A DNA stretch of 11,045 nt from Bacteroidales bacterium (GTDB lineage: Bacteria; Bacteroidota; Bacteroidia; Bacteroidales; UBA932): positions 1-11,045 of the forward strand of contig JAEDEB010000067.1 of the NCBI GenBank assembly GCA_016293535.1, given 5' to 3'. Within the stretch, counting starts at the first letter, position 1. Each line of letters begins with the position of its first letter. The position numbers were made by a program, and so were the translations under genes. Shown here piece after piece: positions 1-8,190 of this stretch. The notes beneath the pieces are model-generated. The model was given only the letters and a program-made list of their open reading frames with translations, searched no databases and had not been told where the DNA came from.

Positions 1-571
1 TTCCAGCTTCAAGGGAGCGAAGTTCAACTACAGTACAGCCGTCAAGCTGAACATAGGCGAGATTGAGGAAGTTCCGGAGCCTGACTATTTCTATTTCGAC
101 AGGTGCGAATCCATTGACGGATGGGGGCCTTCCGAGGAATGGGTGCTTGACGACCTCGACAAGACGGAAGGAGAAGCCTGCATCAAGAGCAAGGTGAATG
201 CCGGCCAGGTCGTATTCGCAAGCAAGACACTCGACAACGGCATAGATGCACAGGTAAGCCGTTCCACAGGCTATTTCGCTCTTGACATCTACATCTCGGA
301 CGCCAGCGCGGTCAACTGGGACAACGGAGATGCCAACATCGAGATTTCCAGCAGCGGAAAACCCGACCAGCAGGAGCTCGCATGGCCTCTCAGGTCGTCA
401 CTGCGTTTGACGAATGGATGGAACAGATTGTCGCTCAAACTCTCCGAAGCCAATGCCACAGGCGGAAACATTGACCTCACCAAGGTCAATTTCATAAGGA
501 TATACCATACCGACCAGCCCAAGGAATTCGTAATCAAACTCGACAACATCAGGTTCTACGAACCGCTTTAG
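1..571 (+). CDS. Secreted putative glycan-binding protein, C-terminal part (5' end off the window)
   Basis: The frame ending at the TAG at 569-571 is open back to base 2, so this is the last 189 residues of a longer protein; internal GTG or ATG codons need not be the start. After a short tail of an upstream domain, residues from about DYFYFDRCES to the end form one roughly 160-residue beta-rich module. Its most recognisable stretches are EISSSGKPDQQELAW, NGWNRLSL, NFIRIYH and the closing KLDNIRFYE. The same landmarks occur twice in the next gene, so the two are paralogous in this part. I do not recognise the module as a named family; the fold looks like a jelly-roll carbohydrate-binding domain, which is inference. 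Position 24 nt ahead of the next lipoprotein gene, with two putative glycosidases following, suggests a surface glycan-binding protein. The N-terminus, and hence lipidation, cannot be judged. Confidence 0.75.
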   Translation, partial: SSFKGAKFNYSTAVKLNIGEIEEVPEPDYFYFDRCESIDGWGPSEEWVLDDLDKTEGEACIKSKVNAGQVVFASKTLDNGIDAQVSRSTGYFALDIYISDASAVNWDNGDANIEISSSGKPDQQELAWPLRSSLRLTNGWNRLSLKLSEANATGGNIDLTKVNFIRIYHTDQPKEFVIKLDNIRFYEPL

Positions 572-595
572 AAAAACACTATTACTGATAACAAT

Positions 596-2239
596 ATGAA
601 GAAATCATTTTTCGCAGCACTGGCACTTGCAGCCTTTGCATTTGCCTGCACCCCTCAGGAGACTGAGGTAAAGCCTGCCGGCATTGAGCTCGACAGAGAC
701 AACCTGACAATGGAAATCGCACAGAAGACCACCCTCACAGCTACGGTGGTCCCTGAGAATGCCTCCAACAAGAGCATAGACTGGGCTTCATCCAACCCGT
801 CCGTTGCAACGGTCAGCGATGACGGCGAGGTGACTGCAGTTGCGGCAGGAGAGGCCGACATCACAGCATCCTCAACTCTTTTCCCTGACATCAAGGCCAG
901 CTGTCATGTGGTTGTGGAGGAAGAAAAGGTGGTTACTGAAATCACCCTCGACAAGACATCTGTGGAACTCGATCTCGGGGGCTCTGTACGCCTTCAGGCA
1001 AGCGTTTCTCCTGATGACGCCGCAGACAAGACCGTAAGCTGGAGCTCTGACAACGAAAGCGTGGCAAAAGTCAGCTCGACCGGACTCGTCGAAGCCGTCG
1101 GCGCGGGTGATGCAACCATCACCGCAGCCGCAGGCACAGCAAGCGTTACCTGCAAGGTGACCGTACTTTCCTACGCCGACACGGGTCTCGGTATCAAGGT
1201 TGACGGCTGCAACACCCCTTCGGGCTGGTGCTACGGCAAGAATGTGGACAACGAAGGCAAGCCTTTCGACTTTACTGCCGACGACATGGACAAGGAAGAC
1301 TACCTCACCGGTTGCGCATCTCTGAAGGTCAGCCCTAAGCACTACAGGTTCTTCCAGAAGACCTTTGAGGAGCCTGTCGACGTCTCCGGGATCAAACAGG
1401 CCGATGCCTGCCTCATAGTATCCCTCTATGTGAACAATGCCAGCCTCATCCCACACGATGTCAACGGTCAGATTGAGATTTCAAGCTCCGGAAAGGCAGA
1501 CGACTGCGAGCTCGCCTGGACTTTCGGCCAGTTCACTCTCAAGGATGGCTGGAACACCCTTATGCTTCCTTTCGCCTGCGCAGCCAAGACAGGAGAGTTC
1601 AATCCGGCAGGGCTGAACTTCGTAAGAATCTACCACACTGGAGCTGACCTCACCGGTGCCCTCACCCTCAAGCTCGACCAGGTAAGAGTGGCAAGCTGCT
1701 CAATCCAGTGCTTCGATGAACTGAAAGACTACGGAATGCATCCGCAAGGTGTTGTAAGCCTTGACACGGAGGACAAGCAGGAAGGCGTAGGATGCTTCTT
1801 CTACAATTCGCCGATTACAGGAAACATAGTCCTTGTCAACAAGGAAATATGGAAATGGGATCCTGCCTTCTGGATGACTCCGGTATCTGACAAGCGGAAG
1901 GGCTTCGCTCCGAGCGAGGGCAAGGTTGTACAGTTCAAGCTCTGGATTGAGGATGTGGAACTCTTCAATGCCTGCGTTGACGGAGAGATAGAGTTCTGCA
2001 CAGGAGACAAGGAGGATACAGATGAGACCAGCTGGAACTTCCGCCAGTGGGGAGAACTCCATAACGGATGGAACACCGTGGTCCTTCCTATATCAAAGGC
2101 AGGAAAGAACGATGCAGACCTCGCGAATATCAGGTACTTCCGCTTCTACAGGGTAATCCCTGACAAGGATCAGGTCGTATGCAAGTTCAAGCTCGACGAC
2201 CTCATCATCTATCCGGAAGGACTTTGCCCAAGGAACTGA
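596..2239 (+). CDS. BIG2-domain surface lipoprotein with two C-terminal repeat modules, putative glycan-binding protein
   Basis: This 547-aa protein begins with an SPII-type signal (MKKSFFAALALAAFAFAC); Cys18 is the likely lipidated residue, although AFAC is a weak lipobox, and the TPQETE after it is acidic as in Bacteroidetes surface lipoproteins. Two bacterial Ig-like BIG2 domains follow at about 28-108 and 112-191, with typical landmarks such as WASSNPSVATVSDDGEVTAV and WSSDNESVAKVSSTGLVEAV. Residues about 196-367 and 371-541 are two diverged copies of the module that ends the preceding protein (shared landmarks E-I/F-S/C, GWN-T, F-V/F-R-I/F-Y, F/L-K-L-D). The BIG2 domains probably act as spacers lifting the modules from the outer membrane. 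A gap of only 4 nt to the first putative glycosidase gene supports co-transcription. A surface glycan-binding role is inferred from context; no ligand residues are identifiable. No Shine-Dalgarno site precedes the ATG, which is normal in this phylum. Confidence 0.85.
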   Translation: MKKSFFAALALAAFAFACTPQETEVKPAGIELDRDNLTMEIAQKTTLTATVVPENASNKSIDWASSNPSVATVSDDGEVTAVAAGEADITASSTLFPDIKASCHVVVEEEKVVTEITLDKTSVELDLGGSVRLQASVSPDDAADKTVSWSSDNESVAKVSSTGLVEAVGAGDATITAAAGTASVTCKVTVLSYADTGLGIKVDGCNTPSGWCYGKNVDNEGKPFDFTADDMDKEDYLTGCASLKVSPKHYRFFQKTFEEPVDVSGIKQADACLIVSLYVNNASLIPHDVNGQIEISSSGKADDCELAWTFGQFTLKDGWNTLMLPFACAAKTGEFNPAGLNFVRIYHTGADLTGALTLKLDQVRVASCSIQCFDELKDYGMHPQGVVSLDTEDKQEGVGCFFYNSPITGNIVLVNKEIWKWDPAFWMTPVSDKRKGFAPSEGKVVQFKLWIEDVELFNACVDGEIEFCTGDKEDTDETSWNFRQWGELHNGWNTVVLPISKAGKNDADLANIRYFRFYRVIPDKDQVVCKFKLDDLIIYPEGLCPRN

Positions 2240-2243
2240 ACCA

Positions 2244-4037
2244 ATGGTGTTGGTTAGTTTATATAAATTTTTGCAGTGGGCGGCTGTAGCGGCCGCCCTA
2301 TTAACTTCATGTTCATGCAGGCATGAAAACACTTCCCTGGACCCTGACCCCGATCCTGTAGAGGCCGGAACCATGGAAGAGGGGGTGTTGTATACCTACA
2401 CGTTCAAGAAGTCCGGGACCATACGCGCGTACGACGAGATGGAGGCAGTCGCTTGCATCCAGGGCATACTGAACAGGGAGAAGCCCCGGCTGTATCTGCT
2501 GAATTCGACCTATGACCGTCCGCAGTACTGGCTCGACAAGTTCTATTCCGGATGGATGGGTTCCCCAAAAAAGGAGAGCATCAAGGATTTCGACGAACTC
2601 CTGACTCTCGCCCTGTCGAAAATCAAGGGAGCCATAATCTGGGATCCCAAGGTGCCCGCCACCATCAACGTAGCCACCACAATGGCCGGAATCGAGGACG
2701 CAATCGTATTCTCCCCTGAAATGGCGAAAGAATACTGCGGCAGATACGGGCTGGAAATACTGAAGGATTTTCGGGGACAGTTCGACGGCTCGCTGACTGG
2801 AAGCGCGAAGAATGACGCCTACCGCTGGGCCAAGGAGGAATTCCTTGACAAGGGCAAGTGCAGCACCCATCTTATGTGCCTCTATGAGGACTCGTACCTG
2901 ACAAGGAATGTCGGAGACCTCAGCTATGTCTCGACAAGGGACTGGGCAGTCTGCAACAGGGCCTTCGTTTATGACCTTTCCCCTTGGGGGAACGAGAAGC
3001 CGAAGGATGACCCGGAACAGCCTTTGGGCCTGGACCTCGAGACTTACAGGATGATACTCGAGTCCCAGCTCAGGCAGACGGCAGGCAGGGAAATGACCGA
3101 GGTTGCAGGCTTTTTCTCATTCAGGAAGTACAGCAATCAGCCGGGATATCCGAGCATTCACGGGGATGTGGAGACCGAGTGGGAAAACGTATATGTCATT
3201 TCGGAGTACAACTGCTACCAGAACACGGTCGCAAGCAGCTGCTACAACCAGTCTTTCCATTCGAAGGCTCCGCAGAAGACCATGAAACAGGGACGTCCGG
3301 AAACACTCATCGAGCCGCAGCCGGGGAAGAACTATATTTGTATCCTCATGGCGGACTACGACTCGACCACACCTCTGTACGAATTCCTTCCTGCACACTG
3401 GTCAGACAGGGAGAGGGGAAGCATTCCTCTGCTCTGGGGCCTCAACCCGAATCTCTGTGAGACCTATCCGGACATCTTCGAATGGCTCTACAGCACAAGG
3501 GCAGAAGGGGACTATTTCGCTTCGGACGCTTCTGCTGCAGGATATATGAACCCGAACAGGATAAGGGAAGAATATATGCAGCTGTTCGTGGACCACAACA
3601 GGAAGTTCTTTGATCAGTGGGATATGTCGATTGCTCCTATGGTGCTCGACACGGACGAGCCGACCGCCGCGGTCAAGGATGCATTCACACAGTTCGCTCC
3701 AGACGGTTTCGCGACCATAGTGATAGACCATCACGGAACAGGAGGGAAGCACCCCGAGCCTCAGGTATGGAAGGGAATGCCTGTAATGCAGCTCATCAAC
3801 GACTGCTGCAATTTCTCAGATGTGGAAAACGCTGCCAGGACTATGTCCAAGTGCATATCCACACCTGCGGACGACACCCCTCGCTTCTATTTCTTCAGGG
3901 TCGTATGGACCTCGCCGTCCAACGTGAAGAACACGATCGAACGCCTGCGGGAACTTCGTCCGGAGCTCGACCTGGAGGTCCTGGACGGATACAACTTCTT
4001 CAATTGCTTCAAAACAGTCAAAAGCAGACAATCATGA
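2244..4037 (+). CDS. GxGYxYP-family putative glycoside hydrolase, lipoprotein (paralogue 1)
   Basis: The 597-aa product has a signal peptide with a canonical lipobox (LTSC, Cys23) followed by an acid-rich linker with DPDPDP at 33-38. The rest matches the two-part GxGYxYP family (N- and C-terminal domains), proposed from structural work to be glycoside hydrolases; activity of most members is untested. Landmarks shared with the next gene are IIWDPKVPATINVATTMAG (131-149), YDLSPWGNE (243-251), HGDVETEWE (306-314), a DxD at 371-373, LLWGLNP (396-402), YFASD (424-428) and QWDM (458-461). The signature itself is altered: residues 431-437 read AAGYMNP, so the first Gly is Ala and the second Tyr is Asn. 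A DHHGTGG loop (495-501) has no counterpart in the neighbour. It lies 4 nt after the BIG2 lipoprotein gene and overlaps the next gene by ATGA, implying translational coupling. Family assignment is strong; enzymatic activity is not shown. Confidence 0.85.
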   Translation: MVLVSLYKFLQWAAVAAALLTSCSCRHENTSLDPDPDPVEAGTMEEGVLYTYTFKKSGTIRAYDEMEAVACIQGILNREKPRLYLLNSTYDRPQYWLDKFYSGWMGSPKKESIKDFDELLTLALSKIKGAIIWDPKVPATINVATTMAGIEDAIVFSPEMAKEYCGRYGLEILKDFRGQFDGSLTGSAKNDAYRWAKEEFLDKGKCSTHLMCLYEDSYLTRNVGDLSYVSTRDWAVCNRAFVYDLSPWGNEKPKDDPEQPLGLDLETYRMILESQLRQTAGREMTEVAGFFSFRKYSNQPGYPSIHGDVETEWENVYVISEYNCYQNTVASSCYNQSFHSKAPQKTMKQGRPETLIEPQPGKNYICILMADYDSTTPLYEFLPAHWSDRERGSIPLLWGLNPNLCETYPDIFEWLYSTRAEGDYFASDASAAGYMNPNRIREEYMQLFVDHNRKFFDQWDMSIAPMVLDTDEPTAAVKDAFTQFAPDGFATIVIDHHGTGGKHPEPQVWKGMPVMQLINDCCNFSDVENAARTMSKCISTPADDTPRFYFFRVVWTSPSNVKNTIERLRELRPELDLEVLDGYNFFNCFKTVKSRQS

Positions 4038-5977
4038 AATTTCAGACACTGATACTGATGGCTCTGGGACTGAACCTCTCGCTGGGGTCCTGCGCCTGCT
4101 CAAAGGTAGACGAACCTGACGGCAATCAGGAGTACAGGGATCCGCACGCGGACCTTGAAGCGCCTGTCGACTTTTCAGACGAAATCATAATGATGGACCT
4201 GAGAAGTTTCAACAGCATCAACCGCTCCGACAAAAGCGCGGTACTGAATCTCTGGGACACTTTCCACGCCATTTCGAGCGTCCAGGGCATAGTCAACAGG
4301 GATACTCCGCGCCTGTACATCAATTATGTGAAGAACGGTTCCACGGATGTGGACAGCTACTGGTGGGATATGTACCGCAAACCGGGCAAATGGCTGGCAA
4401 CCAAGCAGGTTCGCGAAATGGACAATGTACTCGACGTATTCCGATACTTCAAGCCGCTGATCAACGGACTCGTGGTCTGGGACCCGGCAGTTCCTTCCAC
4501 AAGCAATGTGGCATCGACGGTTGCCGGCGCCGACAACCTCATCGCAGTCAGGTATGACACCGATCCTTCCTCGATGTACAACCGTCTTATCGGACTTGGC
4601 TACGAGGTCAAGGTGAGGCTGATAGGCGAGGACGGAAAGTCCATCTTCAAGACCAAGCTGGAACCTTACCGCTGGGCAATCGACAACTATCTCAAGACAG
4701 GCAAGTGCAACACCCGCTTCGCCGCCTACTACATCGACGCCTACTGGATTGACCACTGCAGTCAGGCTAACCTCAACCACCACTGCCTGACAAACCACGA
4801 TTTCTTCATCGGGAAGAAGGCCTTCTTCTTCGATCTTTCCCCTTGGGGTGACGAGATAGCGACAGACGTCAATGCGGACACCTATCCTAATGACCCGTCC
4901 CCTGAAGTCGGCGCAGATTGCGAAATGATGAAGGAAATGCTTCTGGAATGCTACAGGCACAACGGCAACGGACAGGTATTCACCCATATAGGAGGCTTTC
5001 CTGCCTGGGCTTTCAAGTATACCCGTTACGGAACAGTAGGCGGCAGCCACGGCGAGGTCGATACGGAATGGGAGTTCGCAAGGGTAATCAGCGCCTACAA
5101 TGCCTACAAGGACGCTGACGCCATCGGATACGGCGCTATGGCTAACGCATCGTTCTGGAAGAACTTCCCGCTCAAGGACAAGTATCCTCAGAAATGGAGC
5201 GACATGGAGCAGCTCAAGGCTAAAGGCTACATTACCGCCGATGGCAAGGTCAACAAGAGCAAAAAGTACTTCATTTTCTATGTTGGAGACTGGGATGCCG
5301 CATCCTGGCTATACCAGATGACCCCTCAACTATGGGACGAGAAGAACCGCGGCAATGTGCCGATGATGTGGGCCATTTCCCCGGCACTGGAAGTCCGCGC
5401 GCCTATGGCCATGGAATATCTGCGTTCGACAGCATCGGATATGGACTATTTCGTCGCTGCCGACAACGGGGCGGGCTACCTGAACCCTAGCATGCTGGCG
5501 GCACCACGACCGATCAGCAATCTTCCTTCAGGTCTTGACGCATGGGCCGAGCACTGCAAACCTATGTACAACAGATGGGATATGACCGTCACCGGGTTCA
5601 TCATCGACGGATTCTGCGCCGGTATGAACGAGGATTGCATGGCTTGCTACAAGAAGTTCAGTCCCAACGGCATTGTTCCGCAGAAAGTCAGCAAGTACGC
5701 GAAACTCTACGACGGTATGCCCATACTCAAGAGCGGGCCGGACATCAATGACGGCAGTTCCTCTGCGGCCGCCGCAAGTCTTGTTTCGCTGCTGAACTCC
5801 CATCCTATCTTCCCGTTCTACTGGAGCAGGGCCATACTCAAGTCGCCAAGCTGGTATCTCGATGTCAGGAACAGGGCACAGGAGGCCTGTCCGGAGATGG
5901 AATGGGTCGACGCACCTACTTTCTTCACACTTCTGAAGATGTATCTGGAGGAGGGAAATTTCGTCCCTGCAATCTGA
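4034..5977 (+). CDS. GxGYxYP-family putative glycoside hydrolase, lipoprotein (paralogue 2)
   Basis: The frame is open from 3617, but the ATG at 4034 is chosen because it opens a clear lipoprotein signal (MKFQTLILMALGLNLSLGSC, lipobox LGSC, Cys20) and overlaps the upstream stop as ATGA; the earlier part is out-of-frame sequence of the previous gene. The 647-aa product is a diverged paralogue of that gene: VVWDPAVPSTSNVASTVAG (147-165), FDLSPWGDE (266-274), HGEVDTEWE (339-347), a DxD at 419-421, MMWAISP (444-450) and RWDM (514-517). The signature is GAGYLNP at 479-485, keeping both glycines but with Asn where the family name has Tyr. It is 50 residues longer, mainly through insertions after the signature (PRPISNLPSG) and before the DxD. 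It is the last gene of the operon, followed by a strong terminator. Expected to sit on the outer membrane or in the periplasm and act on a glycan; substrate and catalytic residues are unknown. Confidence 0.87.
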   Translation: MKFQTLILMALGLNLSLGSCACSKVDEPDGNQEYRDPHADLEAPVDFSDEIIMMDLRSFNSINRSDKSAVLNLWDTFHAISSVQGIVNRDTPRLYINYVKNGSTDVDSYWWDMYRKPGKWLATKQVREMDNVLDVFRYFKPLINGLVVWDPAVPSTSNVASTVAGADNLIAVRYDTDPSSMYNRLIGLGYEVKVRLIGEDGKSIFKTKLEPYRWAIDNYLKTGKCNTRFAAYYIDAYWIDHCSQANLNHHCLTNHDFFIGKKAFFFDLSPWGDEIATDVNADTYPNDPSPEVGADCEMMKEMLLECYRHNGNGQVFTHIGGFPAWAFKYTRYGTVGGSHGEVDTEWEFARVISAYNAYKDADAIGYGAMANASFWKNFPLKDKYPQKWSDMEQLKAKGYITADGKVNKSKKYFIFYVGDWDAASWLYQMTPQLWDEKNRGNVPMMWAISPALEVRAPMAMEYLRSTASDMDYFVAADNGAGYLNPSMLAAPRPISNLPSGLDAWAEHCKPMYNRWDMTVTGFIIDGFCAGMNEDCMACYKKFSPNGIVPQKVSKYAKLYDGMPILKSGPDINDGSSSAAAASLVSLLNSHPIFPFYWSRAILKSPSWYLDVRNRAQEACPEMEWVDAPTFFTLLKMYLEEGNFVPAI

Positions 5978-5985
5978 TCCGCTAT

Positions 5986-6014
5986 CCGGCCTTTCGGTCC
6001 ATCCCGCAGGCCGG
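5986..6014. other. Secondary hairpin downstream of the glycosidase operon
   Basis: CCGGCCT (5986-5992) is perfectly complementary to AGGCCGG (6008-6014), giving a 7-bp GC-rich stem with a 15-nt loop, 8 nt after the stop codon. No T run follows on either strand, so it is not a terminator alone; it could protect the mRNA 3' end or slow polymerase before the stronger hairpin. Confidence 0.4.
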
Positions 6015-6020
6015 CATATA

Positions 6021-6072
6021 AAAATCGCCGGAAACGCGTTCTTTAATCAAGTTTGCGTTTCCGGCGTTTTTT
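6021..6072. terminator. Bidirectional intrinsic terminator between convergent genes
   Basis: CGCCGGAAACGC (6026-6037) and GCGTTTCCGGCG (6055-6066) form a perfect 12-bp stem with a 17-nt loop. Six T follow on the + strand (6067-6072), and an A run (6020-6024) lies on the other side, giving five T after one A when read on the - strand. It sits between the convergent ends of the glycosidase operon (stop at 5977) and tkt (stop at 6095), so one element can end both transcripts. Confidence 0.88.
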
Positions 6073-6094
6073 CGCACTCAGGTGGAAGCAGGGA

Positions 6095-8119
6095 TTACTC
6101 GAAAAGCTTCTTTACCTGTGTATATACGTTCTCGGCCGTGTAACCGAGTTTCTCGTCAAGCACCTTGTAAGGAGCTGAGAATCCGAATGACTCGAGACCC
6201 CAGATCGTGCCTTCAGCCTCAGGTACGAGACCGAGGAGGTTTACAGGCAGACCTGCGGTGAGACCGAACTTCTTGACATCGGTCGGAAGGACTTCCTTCT
6301 GGTACTCCTTAGGCTGCTGACGGAACAGACCCTCGGAAGGAACGGAAACGATGCGTACCTTCATGCCGTCCTTGCGCAGGAGCTCTGCACCCGCAACAAG
6401 GGTGGACACCTCTGAACCTGTTGCGACGAGAATGACGTCAGGATCAGCATCCGAACCGGCCACCACATAACCGCCCTTCGCAACGAGACTGTAGTCGTTG
6501 CCTTCAGGAAGATTGGTTATATTCTGGCGGGAAAGGATGAGGGCCGTAGGGGTCTTGGTATTTTCCATTGCGAGAGCCCATGCCTCGGTAGTCTCCTTTG
6601 CATCGGCAGGACGGAGAACAAGTGTGGACGGGCGTCCGTGGTGGTTGCGGAGTTTCTCCATAAGGCGTATCTGAGCCTCCTGCTCGACAGGCTCGTGGGT
6701 AGGGCCGTCCTCGCCCACACGGAATGCGTCGTGGGTCCAGATGAACTTGACCGGAAGCTCCATAAGCGCAGCCATGCGGACTGCAGGCTTCATATAGTCC
6801 GAGAATACGAAGAATGTTCCGCAGGCAGGAATCACACCGCCATGAAGCGCCATACCTATGCAGCAGCAGGCCATGGTGAGCTCTGCCACTCCGGCCTGGA
6901 AGAAGGCTCCGGAGAAGTCGCCGGCAGTGAGGGCGTGGGTCTTCTTCAGGAAGCCGTCAGTCTTGTCAGAGTTGGAGAGGTCGGCGGATGCGCATATCAT
7001 ATTCGGAACCTGCTCTGCAAGAAGTCCCAGGCAGGCAGCGGATGCCGAACGGGTGGCATCGTTGTCCTTCTGTACAAGTCCGCTCCAGTCGATCTTCGGA
7101 GCATTCCCGCTGAACCACTCGTCCTGCTGTGCGGCCTTCTCAGGATTTGCTGCGGCCCAGGCAGCCTCCTCTGCGTGACGCTCTGCTGCGATTGCCTCGA
7201 GTTCCTTTTCGCGCCTTGAGTAGAGTTCCTTCACGTCGTCGAAGATCACGAAAGGATTCTCCGGGTCGCCGCCGAGGTTCCTTACGGTATTGACATATGC
7301 GTCGCCACCGAGAGGTGCTCCGTGGGTCTTGCAGTTTGCCTCGTAGGAAGTGCCGTCAGCCTTGAGGGCACCCTTGCCCATCACGCATTTTCCTATGATG
7401 AGGGACGGCTTGCCCTGTACCTTCTGCGCAGCCTTGATAGCCTCGCGGATGGCGGTTACGTCATTTCCGTTAATCTCGAAGACTTCCCATCCGAGAGCGC
7501 GATACTTGGCTCCAGTGTCCTCGTTCATGACTTCCTTGGTCTCTGTTGAGAGCTGGATGTCGTTGGAATCATAGAACATGATGAGGTTGTCCAGACCGAG
7601 CATGGAGGCGATTCGCGCGCCGCCCTGACTGATTTCCTCCTGGATACCGCCATCGGAGATGTATGCATAGATGGTTTCCTTGGAGAAGGTAGGGTTGCCT
7701 GTGTGGGCGGCAAGGAACTTGGCAGCTATTGCAGCACCGACAGCGAATACGTGACCCTGTCCGAGAGGACCTGAGGAGTTCTCAATTCCGCGTGCAAAAT
7801 CAACTTCCGGATGGCCCGGAGTAGGCGAACCCCACTGACGCAACTGCTGGAGTTCTTCGAGGGAAATCTTACCTATGAGACAGAGCTGGGAATAAAGCAT
7901 AGGAGCCATGTGGCCAGGATCGAGGAAGAACCTGTCACGACCCACCCACTCCGGATTCTTCGGATCATACTTGAGAAACTCGGAATAGAGGACATTGATG
8001 AAGTCAGCTCCACCCATTGCACCGCCCGGGTGGCCAGATTTTGCCTTTTCTACTGCAGAAGCGGCAAGAATACGGATGTTGTCCGCTGCGTGATTGAGCA
8101 CGCTGATAGAATTTTCCAT
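6095..8119 (-). CDS. tkt: Transketolase
   Basis: This cytoplasmic thiamine-diphosphate enzyme moves two-carbon ketol units between sugar phosphates in the non-oxidative pentose phosphate pathway. At 674 aa it is full length. The N-terminal TPP-binding domain carries SGHPGGAMGGADF (28-40, with His30), the RDRFFLDPGH segment (61-70, His70), GSPTPGHPE (97-105), SGPLGQGH (116-123) and the diphosphate/Mg motif beginning SDGG at 155 and running to about DSND (184-187); Ser replaces the first Gly of the classical GDG, as I expect for Bacteroidetes homologues. The pyrimidine domain has the cofactor-activating Glu in GVAELTM (Glu413) and HDAFRVGEDGPTHEPVEQ (463-480). The C-terminal domain includes VILVATGSEV. 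An Ala/Glu-rich linker (about 309-333) joins the first two domains. It is a single-gene unit with its own upstream promoter and converges on the glycosidase operon. Assignment is firm; the precise substrate range within transketolases is not read here. Confidence 0.97.
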   Translation of the reverse strand: MENSISVLNHAADNIRILAASAVEKAKSGHPGGAMGGADFINVLYSEFLKYDPKNPEWVGRDRFFLDPGHMAPMLYSQLCLIGKISLEELQQLRQWGSPTPGHPEVDFARGIENSSGPLGQGHVFAVGAAIAAKFLAAHTGNPTFSKETIYAYISDGGIQEEISQGGARIASMLGLDNLIMFYDSNDIQLSTETKEVMNEDTGAKYRALGWEVFEINGNDVTAIREAIKAAQKVQGKPSLIIGKCVMGKGALKADGTSYEANCKTHGAPLGGDAYVNTVRNLGGDPENPFVIFDDVKELYSRREKELEAIAAERHAEEAAWAAANPEKAAQQDEWFSGNAPKIDWSGLVQKDNDATRSASAACLGLLAEQVPNMICASADLSNSDKTDGFLKKTHALTAGDFSGAFFQAGVAELTMACCCIGMALHGGVIPACGTFFVFSDYMKPAVRMAALMELPVKFIWTHDAFRVGEDGPTHEPVEQEAQIRLMEKLRNHHGRPSTLVLRPADAKETTEAWALAMENTKTPTALILSRQNITNLPEGNDYSLVAKGGYVVAGSDADPDVILVATGSEVSTLVAGAELLRKDGMKVRIVSVPSEGLFRQQPKEYQKEVLPTDVKKFGLTAGLPVNLLGLVPEAEGTIWGLESFGFSAPYKVLDEKLGYTAENVYTQVKKLFE

Positions 8120-8159
8120 TGTCTATGATATGTGAAAAAATATTCTTCTTTCCGGAACG

Positions 8160-8190
8160 CAAAAATATAAAATAGTTGTCAGTTATCCAA
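8160..8190 (-). promoter_or_regulatory. Predicted tkt promoter (Bacteroidetes sigma-ABfr type)
   Basis: On the - strand TATTTTTG (8167 down to 8160) is a perfect match to the TANNTTTG -7 element of Bacteroidetes housekeeping promoters, and TTG (8190-8188) lies 20 nt upstream in the place of the -33 TTTG. Transcription would start near 8153, leaving an AT-rich leader of about 35 nt before the ATG at 8119. Predicted from consensus only. Confidence 0.6.

Noticed and set aside
872..1456. 194-residue open frame on the - strand opposite the BIG2 lipoprotein
   Set aside because: Mirror of the coding strand; no recognisable features and no room for expression signals.
3617..4033. Long 5' extension of the second GxGYxYP reading frame (139 extra residues)
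   Set aside because: It overlaps the first GxGYxYP gene in another frame, has the Arg/His-rich look of out-of-frame sequence, and the ATG at 4034 opens a perfect lipoprotein signal.
4175..5050. 291-residue open frame on the - strand
   Set aside because: It lies wholly opposite the second GxGYxYP gene, shows no domain or signal, and is expected as a mirror of GC-rich coding sequence.
6638..7219. 193-residue open frame on the + strand within tkt
   Set aside because: Antisense to a firmly identified transketolase, with Cys/Gly-rich nonsense composition and no promoter.
8150..8157. TTCCGGAA palindrome at the predicted tkt transcription start
   Set aside because: An 8-bp palindrome is expected by chance every few hundred bases and it does not extend further, so an operator call is not supported.
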